DNA from: JBAXPV01 sp037132075
GTDB lineage: Bacteria > Bacteroidota > Bacteroidia > Bacteroidales > CAIXZF01
Length of the DNA stretch: 64,000 nucleotides
Direction of reading: 5' to 3'
NCBI GenBank assembly: GCA_037132075.1
Contig: JBAXPV010000009.1
Coordinates: forward strand, 1 to 64,000
Part shown: piece after piece, positions 1 to 12,300 of the stretch
Layout of the letters: every line of letters starts with the position of its first letter
Position numbering within the stretch: position 1 is the stretch's first letter
Notes under the pieces: model-generated
Database searches by the model: none
Seen by the model: only the letters and a program-made list of their open reading frames with translations
What the model was told of the DNA's origin: nothing
Translations under genes and position numbers: made by a program

Positions 1-313
1 GGTATAGGTAAGCGTTGCGCCACTGGTTCCTGTGATGTTAAAGGTGGCATTGCCGCCTGAACAGATCGTTCCGCCATTGCCTGTGATTGAAGCTGTTGGC
101 AGGGCATTGACCGTCACAGTAGATGTTGCACTCAAGGTATTCGGACAGGTGCCATCGGTGACGGAGACTAATGTCAGCGTCTTTTCTGTGGTTGCTCCAT
201 TTACGGTTAGTGTTTGTGAGCTGCCTGTAAGAGTGATGGTCTCGGAGCCGCCTGTCAAGGTATAGGTAAGCGTTGCGCCACTGGTTCCTGTGATGTTAAA
301 GGTGGCATTGCCG
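1..313 (-). repeat. Two copies of a 258-bp (86-residue) Ig-like repeat with an exact 55-bp match
   Basis: Bases 1-55 and 259-313 are identical, giving a repeat period of 258 bp, which is exactly 86 codons. The encoded units read ...NATFNITGTSGATLTYT... and lie at the downstream end of the visible part of the giant gene. The identity at DNA level suggests recent duplication or gene conversion. The array probably continues beyond base 1. Confidence 0.85.
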
Positions 314-3300
314 TTGGTACAGATCGCACCGCCATTGCCGTCGATTGTGGCCGTGGGCAGCACCTTCACCGTCACCGTTACCTCCCCCGTCGCCTGAATA
401 CCATTCCCATCCGTAGCAGTTACATAATAGGTCGTTGAGCCTGGGGTTGCAGTTGAGGGATTAATTGATGCAGAGGTGGCTCCACCCGAACTCCATAAAT
501 AGGTAAAGGTTGGGTCGCCTGTTGGATTGGCTGTGAGGGTCAATGATCCGTCTTTGCATACGCTGATAGAAGGATCGGCTGAAATGGTGACACTGGGTGC
601 AGCACTGGTAATACCAGTAAAATCAGAGAAACCGCTAACGGCCGGGGCTGACAGTGTATTTGACGCCAGTGCGGAGTATTTAAGCCAGGGTAGTGTCCCA
701 CTATATTTAGCGGCTTTGATGCTGCCTTCTGTACCAACAATATCAGCAGGAACATAAGTGCCTGTGACATCACATGAAAATGAAGATATCCCTGTTGATG
801 TAACGGTCCAATAACGGCTTAAGTAATTGGTAGCACTGGCATTGTTCGGATGCTTTACATTTTTTACTTTAATTCCTGCATAAGCACTTGAATACGTGCC
901 AGAAGTGAAGTTTAAAGTGATGGGAGAATATTCCGCAGTACCATCGGCATCACCAACCGGGAACGTATAAGAACCGCTTGTAGTAAAGACCCTGCGACAT
1001 TCCCCAGTGCCAGTGGCAACGATCATTTTTGAAGCACCTGGAGTTCCTGCAACTGCAGCCGACCCAAGGGTGAGATTGCTACTGCCAAGCGTGAGTATTC
1101 CACTTGTTAGCGTTAATACCCCATTCACCGTCACACCCACACTAAGACTAAGTCCTCCAGCAGTATTTACTGTCAGATTATTAAAACTAGTCGCCCCACC
1201 CATCAATTGACCTGAACTCCCATTAAATACTACGGTCGAGGTCTCTGGATTGAAGGTTCCTGAATTATTAAATACTGAACCTATGTCGATAGTCCTAGTA
1301 TTTGCCGAAACTGTTACGCCTGAAGCTATGATAAATACATTTGATATAGATGTTGTTCCAACAAATGTTTTGCTAGTGCTACTGGAGGTGAGATACAGAT
1401 TATAATAACTTGTTGCATATACTGTTTGACTAGAGCCGGTAAATTCAACTAAATTCCCAAAAGTGGTTGCATTAATATTGGCAATTCCAGATGTACCTGA
1501 TATGAAAAGTTGAGCCGCCGCCCCCTGCGTCAACCCCCCAGTCCCCGCCAAACTCGTCGAAACCGTTAAGGTATTGTTATTCGTTAGCGTGATCCCCGTT
1601 ACTGTCACATTCGGGATCACTAAAGTGCCCGTCAAAGCCTGCGCGTTCGTTTCAAAAGTGTAAACACCCGAACCTGCCGTAAAGGTCGTCCCCGTCGCTG
1701 AATTCGTTATGCCTCCATGGAAGGAAACTGCTGAATTACCAGTGTTAGTCCAGGTGCCATTATCACTTACTGTCACCAAACCATTAAAGGTCTTCGCGCC
1801 CGTTGCACTTGAAATGATCAAACTGCCACTCGTGCCACCACCAATTGTCGTGGTTCCTGTAATCGTTAGTGCATAAGCTGCTGCCGTAAAGGTAGTTCCG
1901 TTTCCTATCGCTAGGTTTCCACCTATGGTTACAGGGGCTGCCGTCGTGACGCTTGCCGTGCCACTCAGACTCAGATTGTAAAATGTGGTCGCTGAAGCAC
2001 CACTGATGCTTTTTCCGCTCCCGTTAAAGGTCACTGTTGAGCTGTTCGCATAGAGTGTTCCTGAATTCGACCAGTTCCCGCTGACGGTGAGACCGTAAGT
2101 ACTGCTGATTTCCAGTGTGGCATCATTCTGAAGGGTAATATCGTTACATACTCCGCCAGCAACGCCAATAATCGGCTGATTCACTAACAGCGGAATAATC
2201 ACATCTGTCGATGCAGTGGGGATTCCACCACACCAGTTCCCTGCAGTATTCCAGTCATTATTGACAGCCCCCGTCCAGGTGCCAATGGCATTCACTGTCA
2301 ATGGCACCGAAGAAGATGTCCCGCCTGCAGGTGTGGTATTCACAACCGTAATGGCCGGGGTTCCGGCTGAAGAAATATCCCCTGAAAGTATTGCAGCAGT
2401 AAGCTGTCCTGTATTCACATAGGTTGTAGTTCTGGCACTTCCTCCGATGTTTACAACGGATGAAGTAATGAAATTTGAGCCATTTACAGTTAAAGTAAAA
2501 CCGCTTCCGCCTGCACACTGGGTGCCTGGCGAAATATCACTGATGGCTGGCACCGGGTTGTCGACAGTAAATGCACTGCTGGTACCGGTTTCACTTCCGC
2601 TGGTACGTGTGGCAGTGAGGGTGACACTTGCTGCGCCCGGGTTGATCGTGACACTATGCGATGCTAAAACGCCAGACACGAATTCTGCAGTCGTTCCGCT
2701 GCCTGAAGATAATGTTCCACTGCTGCTTATGCCAACAGTATATCCTGATCCATCATAAGAGGTAACTGTGTTATTACTGGCATCCCGAGCCGTAACTTTA
2801 ATATTGAATGAGGTTCCGGCCGTTTGGGTGCCAATGGAGCCCCCGGCAGCGGATTCTACTAAGAAATTAGTTAAAGGTCCTGGGTCAATTGTGACACTCC
2901 CACTGTTTCCTGTTTTCGTCCCGGATGTTGCAGTAAAAGTACCGGTGCCGCTGTTGCCGGTATATTTCATGCCGAGTGCTGTCAGGTCAGCAACACCTGA
3001 AGTGAAATCTGCCAAGAGGTTTATTGTGGCCCCTGAATGAATGCCGCTTACAGCACCCGTGAATGGAGAATTTGCCGAAATCGTTACATTATTTGCCGAA
3101 GCATCGAAATTTGTGATGGTCTGATTCAGGGCATCCTCAGCAGTTAATGTGTTGGTTCCTGCAAAAGCTGTTGCATTGGCCTGTGGGTTCACCAATGCCA
3201 GAACAAAATGATCAAGCCCCTGTTCTCCAATATAAAAATCACTGAATGAGCTAAGTCCACTGCAAGTCGTTGAAAGGTTTTCTCTTGTTCCATTGGTCGT

Positions 3301-6300
3301 GCTTGTCCAGGTGCTGGCATCTAATTTCCTGACAACCAAATTGCTGTAAGTAGACAATCCGACTTTATCCGAAGCATCAAAGGTGAATGTTGGACTATAG
3401 GTAGACGTAAAAGCTAGATTGTTCGCAGGATTCGATACCGTCCATTTGCGGTTAATATATTTCGCTTGACTTAAACCCGAAGCCACAGGTGGTTGAGCCG
3501 CAAGTGTCGAAGCCTCGAGATATCCCGAGCCCGAAGTTGTACCTGCAAAGCTCACCGAAACTGGCGTCCAATAGGCGGCATCCCCGATATCATAATTCAC
3601 AGTTTGTGTTACACCATTGGGCACATATCTCCGTAAGTTACCATATATATAAGTACTGCTGCTAACGCCGCTAATCGTACCCGCATTGTTGGCAGATCCC
3701 AGGATTAAGCGGTTGGCATTGGTCGTTATTTTACCGGCTGTAAAATGTAAGGTGCCGCTTACCGTAGCATCAACGCTACCGCTCAGCGCAATCCCTGACG
3801 AATTACTCAATGTCAGGTTATTAAAAGTTGTGGCTGAACTTCCACTGATGCCTTGCCCGCTGCTTCCACTAAAAGTTACGGTACTCCCGGCTGCCGTGAA
3901 TGTTCCGCTATTGGAGAAGTTTCCATTGATAATATGTGCTATAGATCCTGTAACAAAAGTGGTTCCGTTGCCAAGGGTAAAATTACCTGTGGTTGTAATA
4001 GCTTGCAAAGCTGTAGCGGTGGCTGTGCCTGTCATCGAAAAGTCTGCACTGATGGTTAATGCCACGTTTGGCATTGTTTTGGTTCCGCTGCCACTGAGAA
4101 TCAGGCTTGAATATGTCGCGGGTGTCCCGCTAGGAACAAAAATGGTTTGCGCAGTTCCATTATACTCAATGGTATTAACATTAGAAGTTGCATTTAAAGT
4201 CCCGCTTCCGCTAAGACTTCCGGCAATCCGCATCACATTCCCTGTAGCCGGAGTCAGTGTTGCACCTGAACTAATGGTGAGGTTGTTAAAATCAGTACTG
4301 CCAGCGATCGTTGCGGCTGCATTCGTAAATATAATAGTGCTGCTGCTTCCTGCATTCAGGCCTCCATTGTTGATCCAGGCATTGCTTGCTCCATCGATGG
4401 TAAGTGTAGGTGCTGTTCCAACATCAGCATTCAATTCTCCTCCCGATTGTATGTTTATGGTACTTATTGTTCTTACTGCATCCGGCAATAATGGATGATA
4501 AGCAGTTCCACCGGGAAGAACCACTGAAGAAGTTGAACCAGGAACCCCGCCATCCCAGTTTCCTGGTAAATCCCAATCAGTGGGACCGGATGGACTTCCG
4601 CCTATCCAGGTACAATTCGTTGCTTCTCTCGTGGCCAAAGTCCATAAATGGTTATCAGCCAGGTTCGTGCCTAAGAATACAAGGCCAACATTAGCAAATC
4701 CAACCCATTCCTGCCCGGCTGTAGTGCTATAATCACTACGTCCATGATCATTAACGACAGGTGATGGTGTCGTATGAAAGTCAAAAAAGTCCAGATTGCC
4801 GTCGGTGTTGCTATTGAGTTCAGAAGATAGATAATGAATATTAAAACGCAAACGGGTAGCAGGCGAGCCCCCTGAACGGGTAATGTCGTAATATCGCTTG
4901 ATAGCACCAGTTTTCCATGCAGGTGCACCAGTTAAATACACCTCCAGTGTAACAGAAGTCGGCAATGGCCCAACTGTGAAATTTATAAGGGTATTGGGGT
5001 TTCCAAAAGTATAATTGGTGCTTAGTGCAAATGTACTGCGGTTGATGTATCCTGACACATCCCCATTACCTGTGGTAAGGGCGGCGCTCCCCATGTAAAG
5101 AACGTAAGGATCAGTCATCGCCAATGCAGCAAAGGTCCCTGAACCTGGATTAATACTTTCTAAATAAAGCGTGCCGTTAACCGTTTGATTTGCACTGGCT
5201 ACGACGCCTGCCGTATTATTTATTGTTAAGTTATTGAATGTATTTACATTACTGAGAGTCTGAGCTGAAGTTCCGTTGAAAACAACAGTACCCCCATTAT
5301 CATTGAATGTTCCGGTATTAGCCCAGTTACCAGCTACATTTATTGTTGCGGCAGGAGCGGTGAGTGTACCTGTTATCGTTAAATTATTGAAGGAGTTGGT
5401 AGATGCTCCGCTAATGGTAGTTGTTCCGTTAAAAGTAACAGTTCCTGAGCTTACAGTAAATGTGCCTGTATTGCTCCAGCTACCATTAACACTTAAATTA
5501 TACGCACCTGACGTAAGTGTACCCACAATGGAAAGATTGCTTGCAGTTGCCGTTGCATCAATAGTAACGGTATGCCCACTTTGAATCGTGATTGAAGTGG
5601 CCGAACTGGTTGGAGCTGAGGATGCAGGCCCCCAAATGTTGCCATCGGCTGAGCTTTCCCAGGTCGATGCTGAACTCCAATTGCCTGTAGCCGCTGAACG
5701 GAAATAATCAGTTATATTTGACACAAAAGCTTCACCTGATGCGAAATCACTGAAAGTGCTGTTGCCTGTGGTTTTAACGGTCGTTGATGAAGAAGTTCCG
5801 GTGGTCGTTGATGACCAGGTAGAACCGCTGTATTTTTTAATAAGCAGAGAAGAAGGTGTTGCAGAGCCCGCTAAGTCTCCAGGGTCGGCAAATGTAAAGG
5901 TGGCATCATAAGTACTACTAAAGGTGACGCCAGAGTTGTCAATAGTCCAGTATCTGTTTATGTATTTTGTTTGATTAAGTCCGGATGTGGTATAATTTGG
6001 ATGTTGCCCATCTGTTGTATTGCAGGTAATGGACCCTGTCCCATTAGTCGTGCCTCCTGTAAAATCAATGCTTACAGGCAAATAACTCGTCGCATTACCA
6101 ATTTCAAATGTCTTTGTTGTGCTTGAAGTAGCAATTCCTTTTCGAAGTTTTCCAAAAACGTATTTGCCAGCACCCGCATCTGTCACAGTGGCAGCATTGC
6201 CTAAGATAAAAGTGTTACTGCCGCTGGCAATCTTTCCATTGGTGAAAGTAAGCACCCCATTGACCGTTGCATCAACGCCACTAAGTGAAAGTCCCGCAGC

Positions 6301-9300
6301 ATTATTTAATGTAAAATTGTTAAAAGCTACCGGAGTACTCCCACTGATGGTTTGTCCGCTGCTGCCATTAAAGGAAAACGTGCTTGTCCCTGCGTCGAAG
6401 GTTCCGCTATTTGAAAAATTTCCGGCTATGCCGTGTGTGAAAGATCCTGCTGTGAATGAAGTCCCGCTGCCAATACTAAAGTTTCCGGCGGTTGTCACGG
6501 CAGCAAGGGCAGTAGCTGAAGCAGTGCCCGACATGGAGAAGTTTCCTCCGATGCTCAATGCCCCGCCTGGCATCGTTTTCACGCCGCTACCACTGAGGAT
6601 CAGGGTAGAGTAACCTGCGGTTGGGCCATCGGGGTTGACAACGGTTTGGGCTGTGCCATTATATTCAATGGAATTGGGATGACTGGCTGCGTCCAATGTC
6701 CCGAGACGGCTAAGGGTTCCTGAAATCAGCATGACATTACCGGTGCCAAGAGTCAGGGTTGCCCCTGTTTGGATGGTAAGGTTGTTGAAATTTGTCGGGT
6801 CAGTCATCGTGGCTGCCGCATTAACGAAAACAACGGTGCTGGTTTCTGCATTGAAAGTTCCATTGTTTTCCCAAGCCCCGGATGCCCCATTTATAGTTAG
6901 TGTCGTTCCTGTTCCTCCATATAAAGTGGCCCCTGCTAAAATGGTAAGTTTGCCTATTGATGCACTTGAAGGAATTGAGGAAGAAAATATCGGATAAATC
7001 GTTGAAGTAGGAATAGTGATGTGATCATCAGTGGTAGAAGGGATACCGCCAGACCAGTTTGCGGCATTATTCCATCCGTTGTTCGAAGGCGTGGATAACC
7101 AAACATGATCAGAGCCTGTAAGCGAAGTGCCCAAAGTAAAGTATTTTCCATTCCAATCGCCGGGAGATCCAATATAACCCAAAGTCACATTAGTCAATCC
7201 AACCCAATGGTCAGTTGCATTATCATTGGAACGCCCATGATCGTCAACTAATCCACCAACATGATAATCAAACAAATCCATATCACCCACAGTATTCCCA
7301 TTCAATTCACCTGGCAAATAATGAAGATTCAAAGTTGCAACGATTGTACTTGCAGGAACCGAAGTAATAATATCATAATATCGGTTTATTGCACTAGGTT
7401 TCCAAACGGAAGGGTTTGTTAAAATTAATTTGACACTCACATCAAAAGTCCCACCAGTCCCAAGATTCAGTGTCGTAAATTGATTGCCAAATGAATAAGG
7501 CGTGTTGGCCACAAAAGAAGAACGCTTTACGATTCCCGTTACATCACCCTGGCCGGTAGTCGTTGCTGAGGCTCCCATGCTTAGGGTATAAGTACTCATG
7601 TCAAGTACTCCTTGCGATGCAGAATAATTGACATTACTTAAATTCAAGATGCCATTGACAGTAATATTTCCGGCTGCCGTTTTGTTGTTAAGGCCTGATC
7701 CGCCGATAGTGAGGTTGTTATAGGTAATTGAATTGATGCTTTGGGTAGCCGAACCATTAAAATCAACAGTGCTTCCAGTAACAGTATAGCTGCCTGCCCC
7801 AACAGTAAATGTTCCATTAATACCAACAGTGCCTCCATTGGGCAGTGTCCTGTTGCCGCCCGTGCCATCAAGGTTGTTATAATTCGCAGCGGCGATATTT
7901 GTGGTACTGCTGCTGGTATAATTCACTGTCGATGCGGATGGCGTCAATGCCCCACTGATGACCAATGGTGTTCCGCCACCAGCCAGGCTCAGACTCGTCG
8001 AGCTGAGGTCAAGCGTACTTGAAGCACCAACCGTTAAAACAGTATTTACAGTTATAGCACCACCCAATGTCTTGGTTCCGGAATTGCTGCTACTTAAATT
8101 ATTATAAGTAAAAGCAGGAATTGTTTGCGTGCCTCCGTTAAAATCAAGCGTGCTTCCTGTAATAGTTTGTGTAATAGCACCAGGAACCGTAAATGTTCCT
8201 GCAATCCCGATAGTCCCGCTGCTGGCAAGTGTAATTGCCGTTGTCGCAGCGCTAAGGTCAAGGTTGTTATAATTTAATGCCGGGACTGTCTGGCTGGCAC
8301 CGTTAAATTGAACCGTACTTCCTGTTGAGGTATAACTTCCAGAGCCTGGGGTAAATGTGCCGGCAATGCCGATAGTTCCGCTACTCGCAAGTACCCTGGT
8401 ATTGTTGGTCGACGACAAATTGTTGTAGTTTAAGGCAGGAATTGTTTGCGTACCGCTTCCGTTAAAATTTATAGTGCTCCCGGAGATTGTTTTTGTAATA
8501 ACACCAGGTGCGGTAAATGTGCCTGCAATACCGATTGTCCCGCTGCCGGCAAATGTTATCGCTGTTGTCGCCGTGCTGAGGTCAAGATTGTTATAGTTAA
8601 ATGCTGGTACGGTTTGACTGGCCCCATTAAACTGAACCGTACTTCCGGTGATGGTATAACTTCCTGAGCCTGGAGTAAATGTACCGGCAATGCCAATCGT
8701 TCCGCTGCTGGCAAGAACCCTGGTATTGTTGGTCGACGACAAATTGTTATAGTTTATGGCAGGAATCGTTTGCGAACCACTGCCATTAAAATTAAGGGTG
8801 TTACCCGTTACAGTATAAGCGCCTCCCCCTGGAGTAAATGTGCCTGAAATCCCGACTGTTCCTGAGGCAAGCGTTCGTGCGCCACCTCCTGTATTTGTGA
8901 CAGTATTATAATTAATAGCAGGTATTGTCTGCGAATTACTGGAAGCAAAGTCAACAGTGCCGGATGTTAGCGTATTGGTGGTAAATGTCGGGAAAGTAGT
9001 CGCGGTGGATCCATTGCCTAATTTGAAGGTAGCTGAATTACTCAGCGTCAGCGTCCCGCTACCCCCTGTAATCTGAAATCCCCCATCATTAAAGATACTC
9101 GACGAAGTAACATCCCCAATTGTTAGCGAAGAAGCTGTAATAGCTGCCGCAAGAGTCACCCCTCCTGCGCTATTTATTTTCAGGCTTGAAAATGTAGTTG
9201 CTCCATTAATAGATTGAATTAAACTCCCATTGAAGTTAACGATACTGGTATTGGCAGTGAAAGTAGCACTCGCATTTTTGGTCCAGTTGCCCGAAACGTT

Positions 9301-12300
9301 TAAAATGTTTGATCCGCTTATTGTAAGTGTTGCACCGGCATCAATACTAATGTTGTTACATGCTGCTGTTAAGCCAATAACCGGATAATAAGTAGCCCCT
9401 GCAGCAATCTGAACATTGTCAGAGGCCGTAGGTGCAGAACCACTACACCAGTTGCTTCCAGTAGCCCAATCAGTAAGAAAGCTGGGAGTCCCTCCCAGCC
9501 ACAAATCCGTGCCTAAACAGGCATCTTCCCCGATAGCAAATTTGCCAAAACCGGTGGCTATGGCGATGCCTGTACTTTGTGTCGACAGTGTAGCCTGTGT
9601 CCCTATTGTAGGGTGTAACCAGGTGGATCCGTTATACTGCCTGATCACCAGGGAAGCGGTGTTGGGTGTTCCAGACTTATCCCCGGCAACAAAAGTGAAA
9701 GTCGGGCTGTAGGAAGTAAAACCTGTCACACCATTATTGGTAATGGTCCAGTCACGCATAATATATTTCGATTGACTTAAGCCTGTAACAAAAGGTGGTG
9801 CAGTAGCTGTGGTGGAAGCATCTATATAACCGGAACTAGCGGTAGTCCCCACAAACACCAGGGAAACAGGGGTATAAGTAGCATTATCTGAACCTCCGAC
9901 TTCAAAATTAACAGTAGGAGCCGAAGTGTTCGGGATATATTTCCTCAGAAAGCCATTTACATGGCCCAAGGTTCTGGAAACCGTACCCGCACTTCCTGCA
10001 CTACCCAATATTAAGTAATTCGAATTTGTTGTGATAACCCCCGTTGTAAATGTTAAAGTACCTAAAACTGTTGCATTAACAGCGCTGCTTAAAGAAAGAC
10101 CTGCAACATCATTTAATGTCAAATTGTTGAAGGTCGTCGCGCCAGTACCATTTATCGCATGCCCTGTGCCTGCATTAAAGCTGACAGTCCCGCTGTTGTG
10201 CGTAAAAGTAGCACCACTTGTCAGGCTCCAGTTTCCGCTAACATTAAAAGTGGTAGATGGTGCCGTTAATGTGCCACTGCTCAATACCAAATTAGTAGTG
10301 TTTACAGTTCCACCGGCACCTGTAAAAGTACCGCCATTAATTGTCAGGCCTCCATTGAAAGATTGCGTGGCTGCACCGGCAAGATAACTTCCTGCCGTTA
10401 AAGTCGTCAGACCACTTACAGTATGGGCAAGGCCATTGGCATCAAAATTCCCGGCACCCGTTGCATTTGAAAAAGTGCCGCCGCTTGTCAAAGCACTTGT
10501 TAGCAATTGGAGAACTCCTGTCCCGGAATGAGAAATATTATAGAAGGAAGAGCCACCAGAATTTAAAGTTTGTGTGCCCACAGATGCTTTGGTAAAGGTC
10601 ACCGTATTTGAGCCGGGTGTAAACGTTCCGCCTGATTTCGCCCAATTACCCGAAACACTGAACGTCCCGGAAGGTGCTGTTAAAACACCACTGCTTAAAG
10701 TAACATCAGTGGTAGTTACAGCACCACCGGCACCGGTAAAGGTGCCGCCAGAAATCGTTAAGCCACCATTAAATGTCTGTGTTGCAGCACCGGCAAGATA
10801 GATTCCTGCAGATAAGGTAGCCAGACCGCTTACCGTATGTGACCAGCCATTTGCATCAAAGCTTCCGGCACCGCTCAGGTTGAAAACGGTGGAAGCGATT
10901 GCACTGCCCAGAGTCGCTGTTCCGCTGGCCTTGTTTATGGTTAAAGTGGGGAATGAAACACCGTTTAAAGAATTTAGAGATTGCGCTCCCGTTCCGTTAA
11001 GGGTAAATGTGCTGCCTGTCAGCACAAAAGTCCCCCCGGAAAATGTTGCAGAAGATGTTAAATTGCCGGCAATGCCTAACGCACCATTAATGGTAATGCT
11101 ATTGGCAACTCTTGCACCTGAGAATCCGAGATGATGATAGTTTGTATTAATGACCGTCTGTGCGCCCGTTCCGCTGTAATTAACAGTATTCCCGCTGGAA
11201 GACACATTAAATGTTGTAATCGTAGGAACAGCCGAAGCACTGATATTCAGCGTGCTTGTACTTATGTTGTCAAAATTTGTGATTGTTCCGGAACTGTTTA
11301 GGTTAACAATACCAGCTGCATTATTGGTAACGCCAGCGATTGTTCCGGATCCGGACAGATTAATCGTACCCGTATTTGTAAAACCGGCAAGCAGGGTGGA
11401 TATTGCGCCAGCACCGGTAATGGTAATAGTTCCACTATTGTTCAAGCCACCAGTAGCGGAGCCAATGGTAGCGGTTCCACTAATATTAAGCGTGCTTGCA
11501 TTTGTTAAGGTTCCTGCACCCGACAATGTCGTTGTAACACTTAGCGTTCCATTGTTCGTATAGGTTCCATTAACCGTACATAGAGGTAAAGACGAGGTGC
11601 CGGCGATTGTCATGGCAGCGCCATTGAAATTATGTGCGCTTCCGGCTAAGGTTGTAAAAGTAGAAGCATTATTGCTAAAGCTACTGGTGAAAGTATAAGT
11701 GTCCAGAACGGTATTAGCTCCGCCATTGGTTTCATCCCAGGTCGCTCCGCTAATAAGCGTCACATCACCATTGAATGTCATGGCGCGGACGGTGGTATTG
11801 GTGGAGCCAAAGTTTATTCTCCCGGTGATGGAAGTCGAACCGTTTACGATAAATGGCCGTGTCATGGTGAGAATCGCCAAACTGTTGATCGTGAGGCCGC
11901 CACAAGTTATTGTCCCTGCTGCGGTAGTTACCGAACCGGCACCTGTAGTTGCGATGACAACAGGATCTGTTGCCGCCGGGACAACACCGCCAACCCATGT
12001 TGTTGTAGTGGCCCAATCACCACCGGTTGCTGTGCTGGTTATAGGCATATTGACCTTCAGATAACCTGTCGTGGCAGCAAAGTACGTATTAATTTTATTA
12101 GTTGCGGCAGAAGTTGTTGATCCCCATGATGTAGCGCTAGTTTGAGCTACGTCAGCAAAAGAGAGTGATTTTACATTTAAAATAACTCCGGTAGCAATGC
12201 TTGCTGTTGCCGACGACCCGCTTGGCATAATACTTAGATTCGTAGTAACTGCAGTACCGGTAAGCAACGATTTTACACCACTCCCTGATAAAATCAGATT

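Noticed and set aside
3686..4498. Long plus-strand frame of 270 codons opposite the giant gene, with similar Val/Pro-rich frames at 6119, 10031, 12815 and elsewhere
   Set aside because: All are antisense shadows in one fixed frame of the Ser/Thr/Gly-rich minus-strand gene; none has a signal, promoter or domain.
8080..8840. Regularly spaced repeats that could suggest a CRISPR array
   Set aside because: They are coding repeats with periods divisible by three in one open frame and lack constant repeats with unique spacers.
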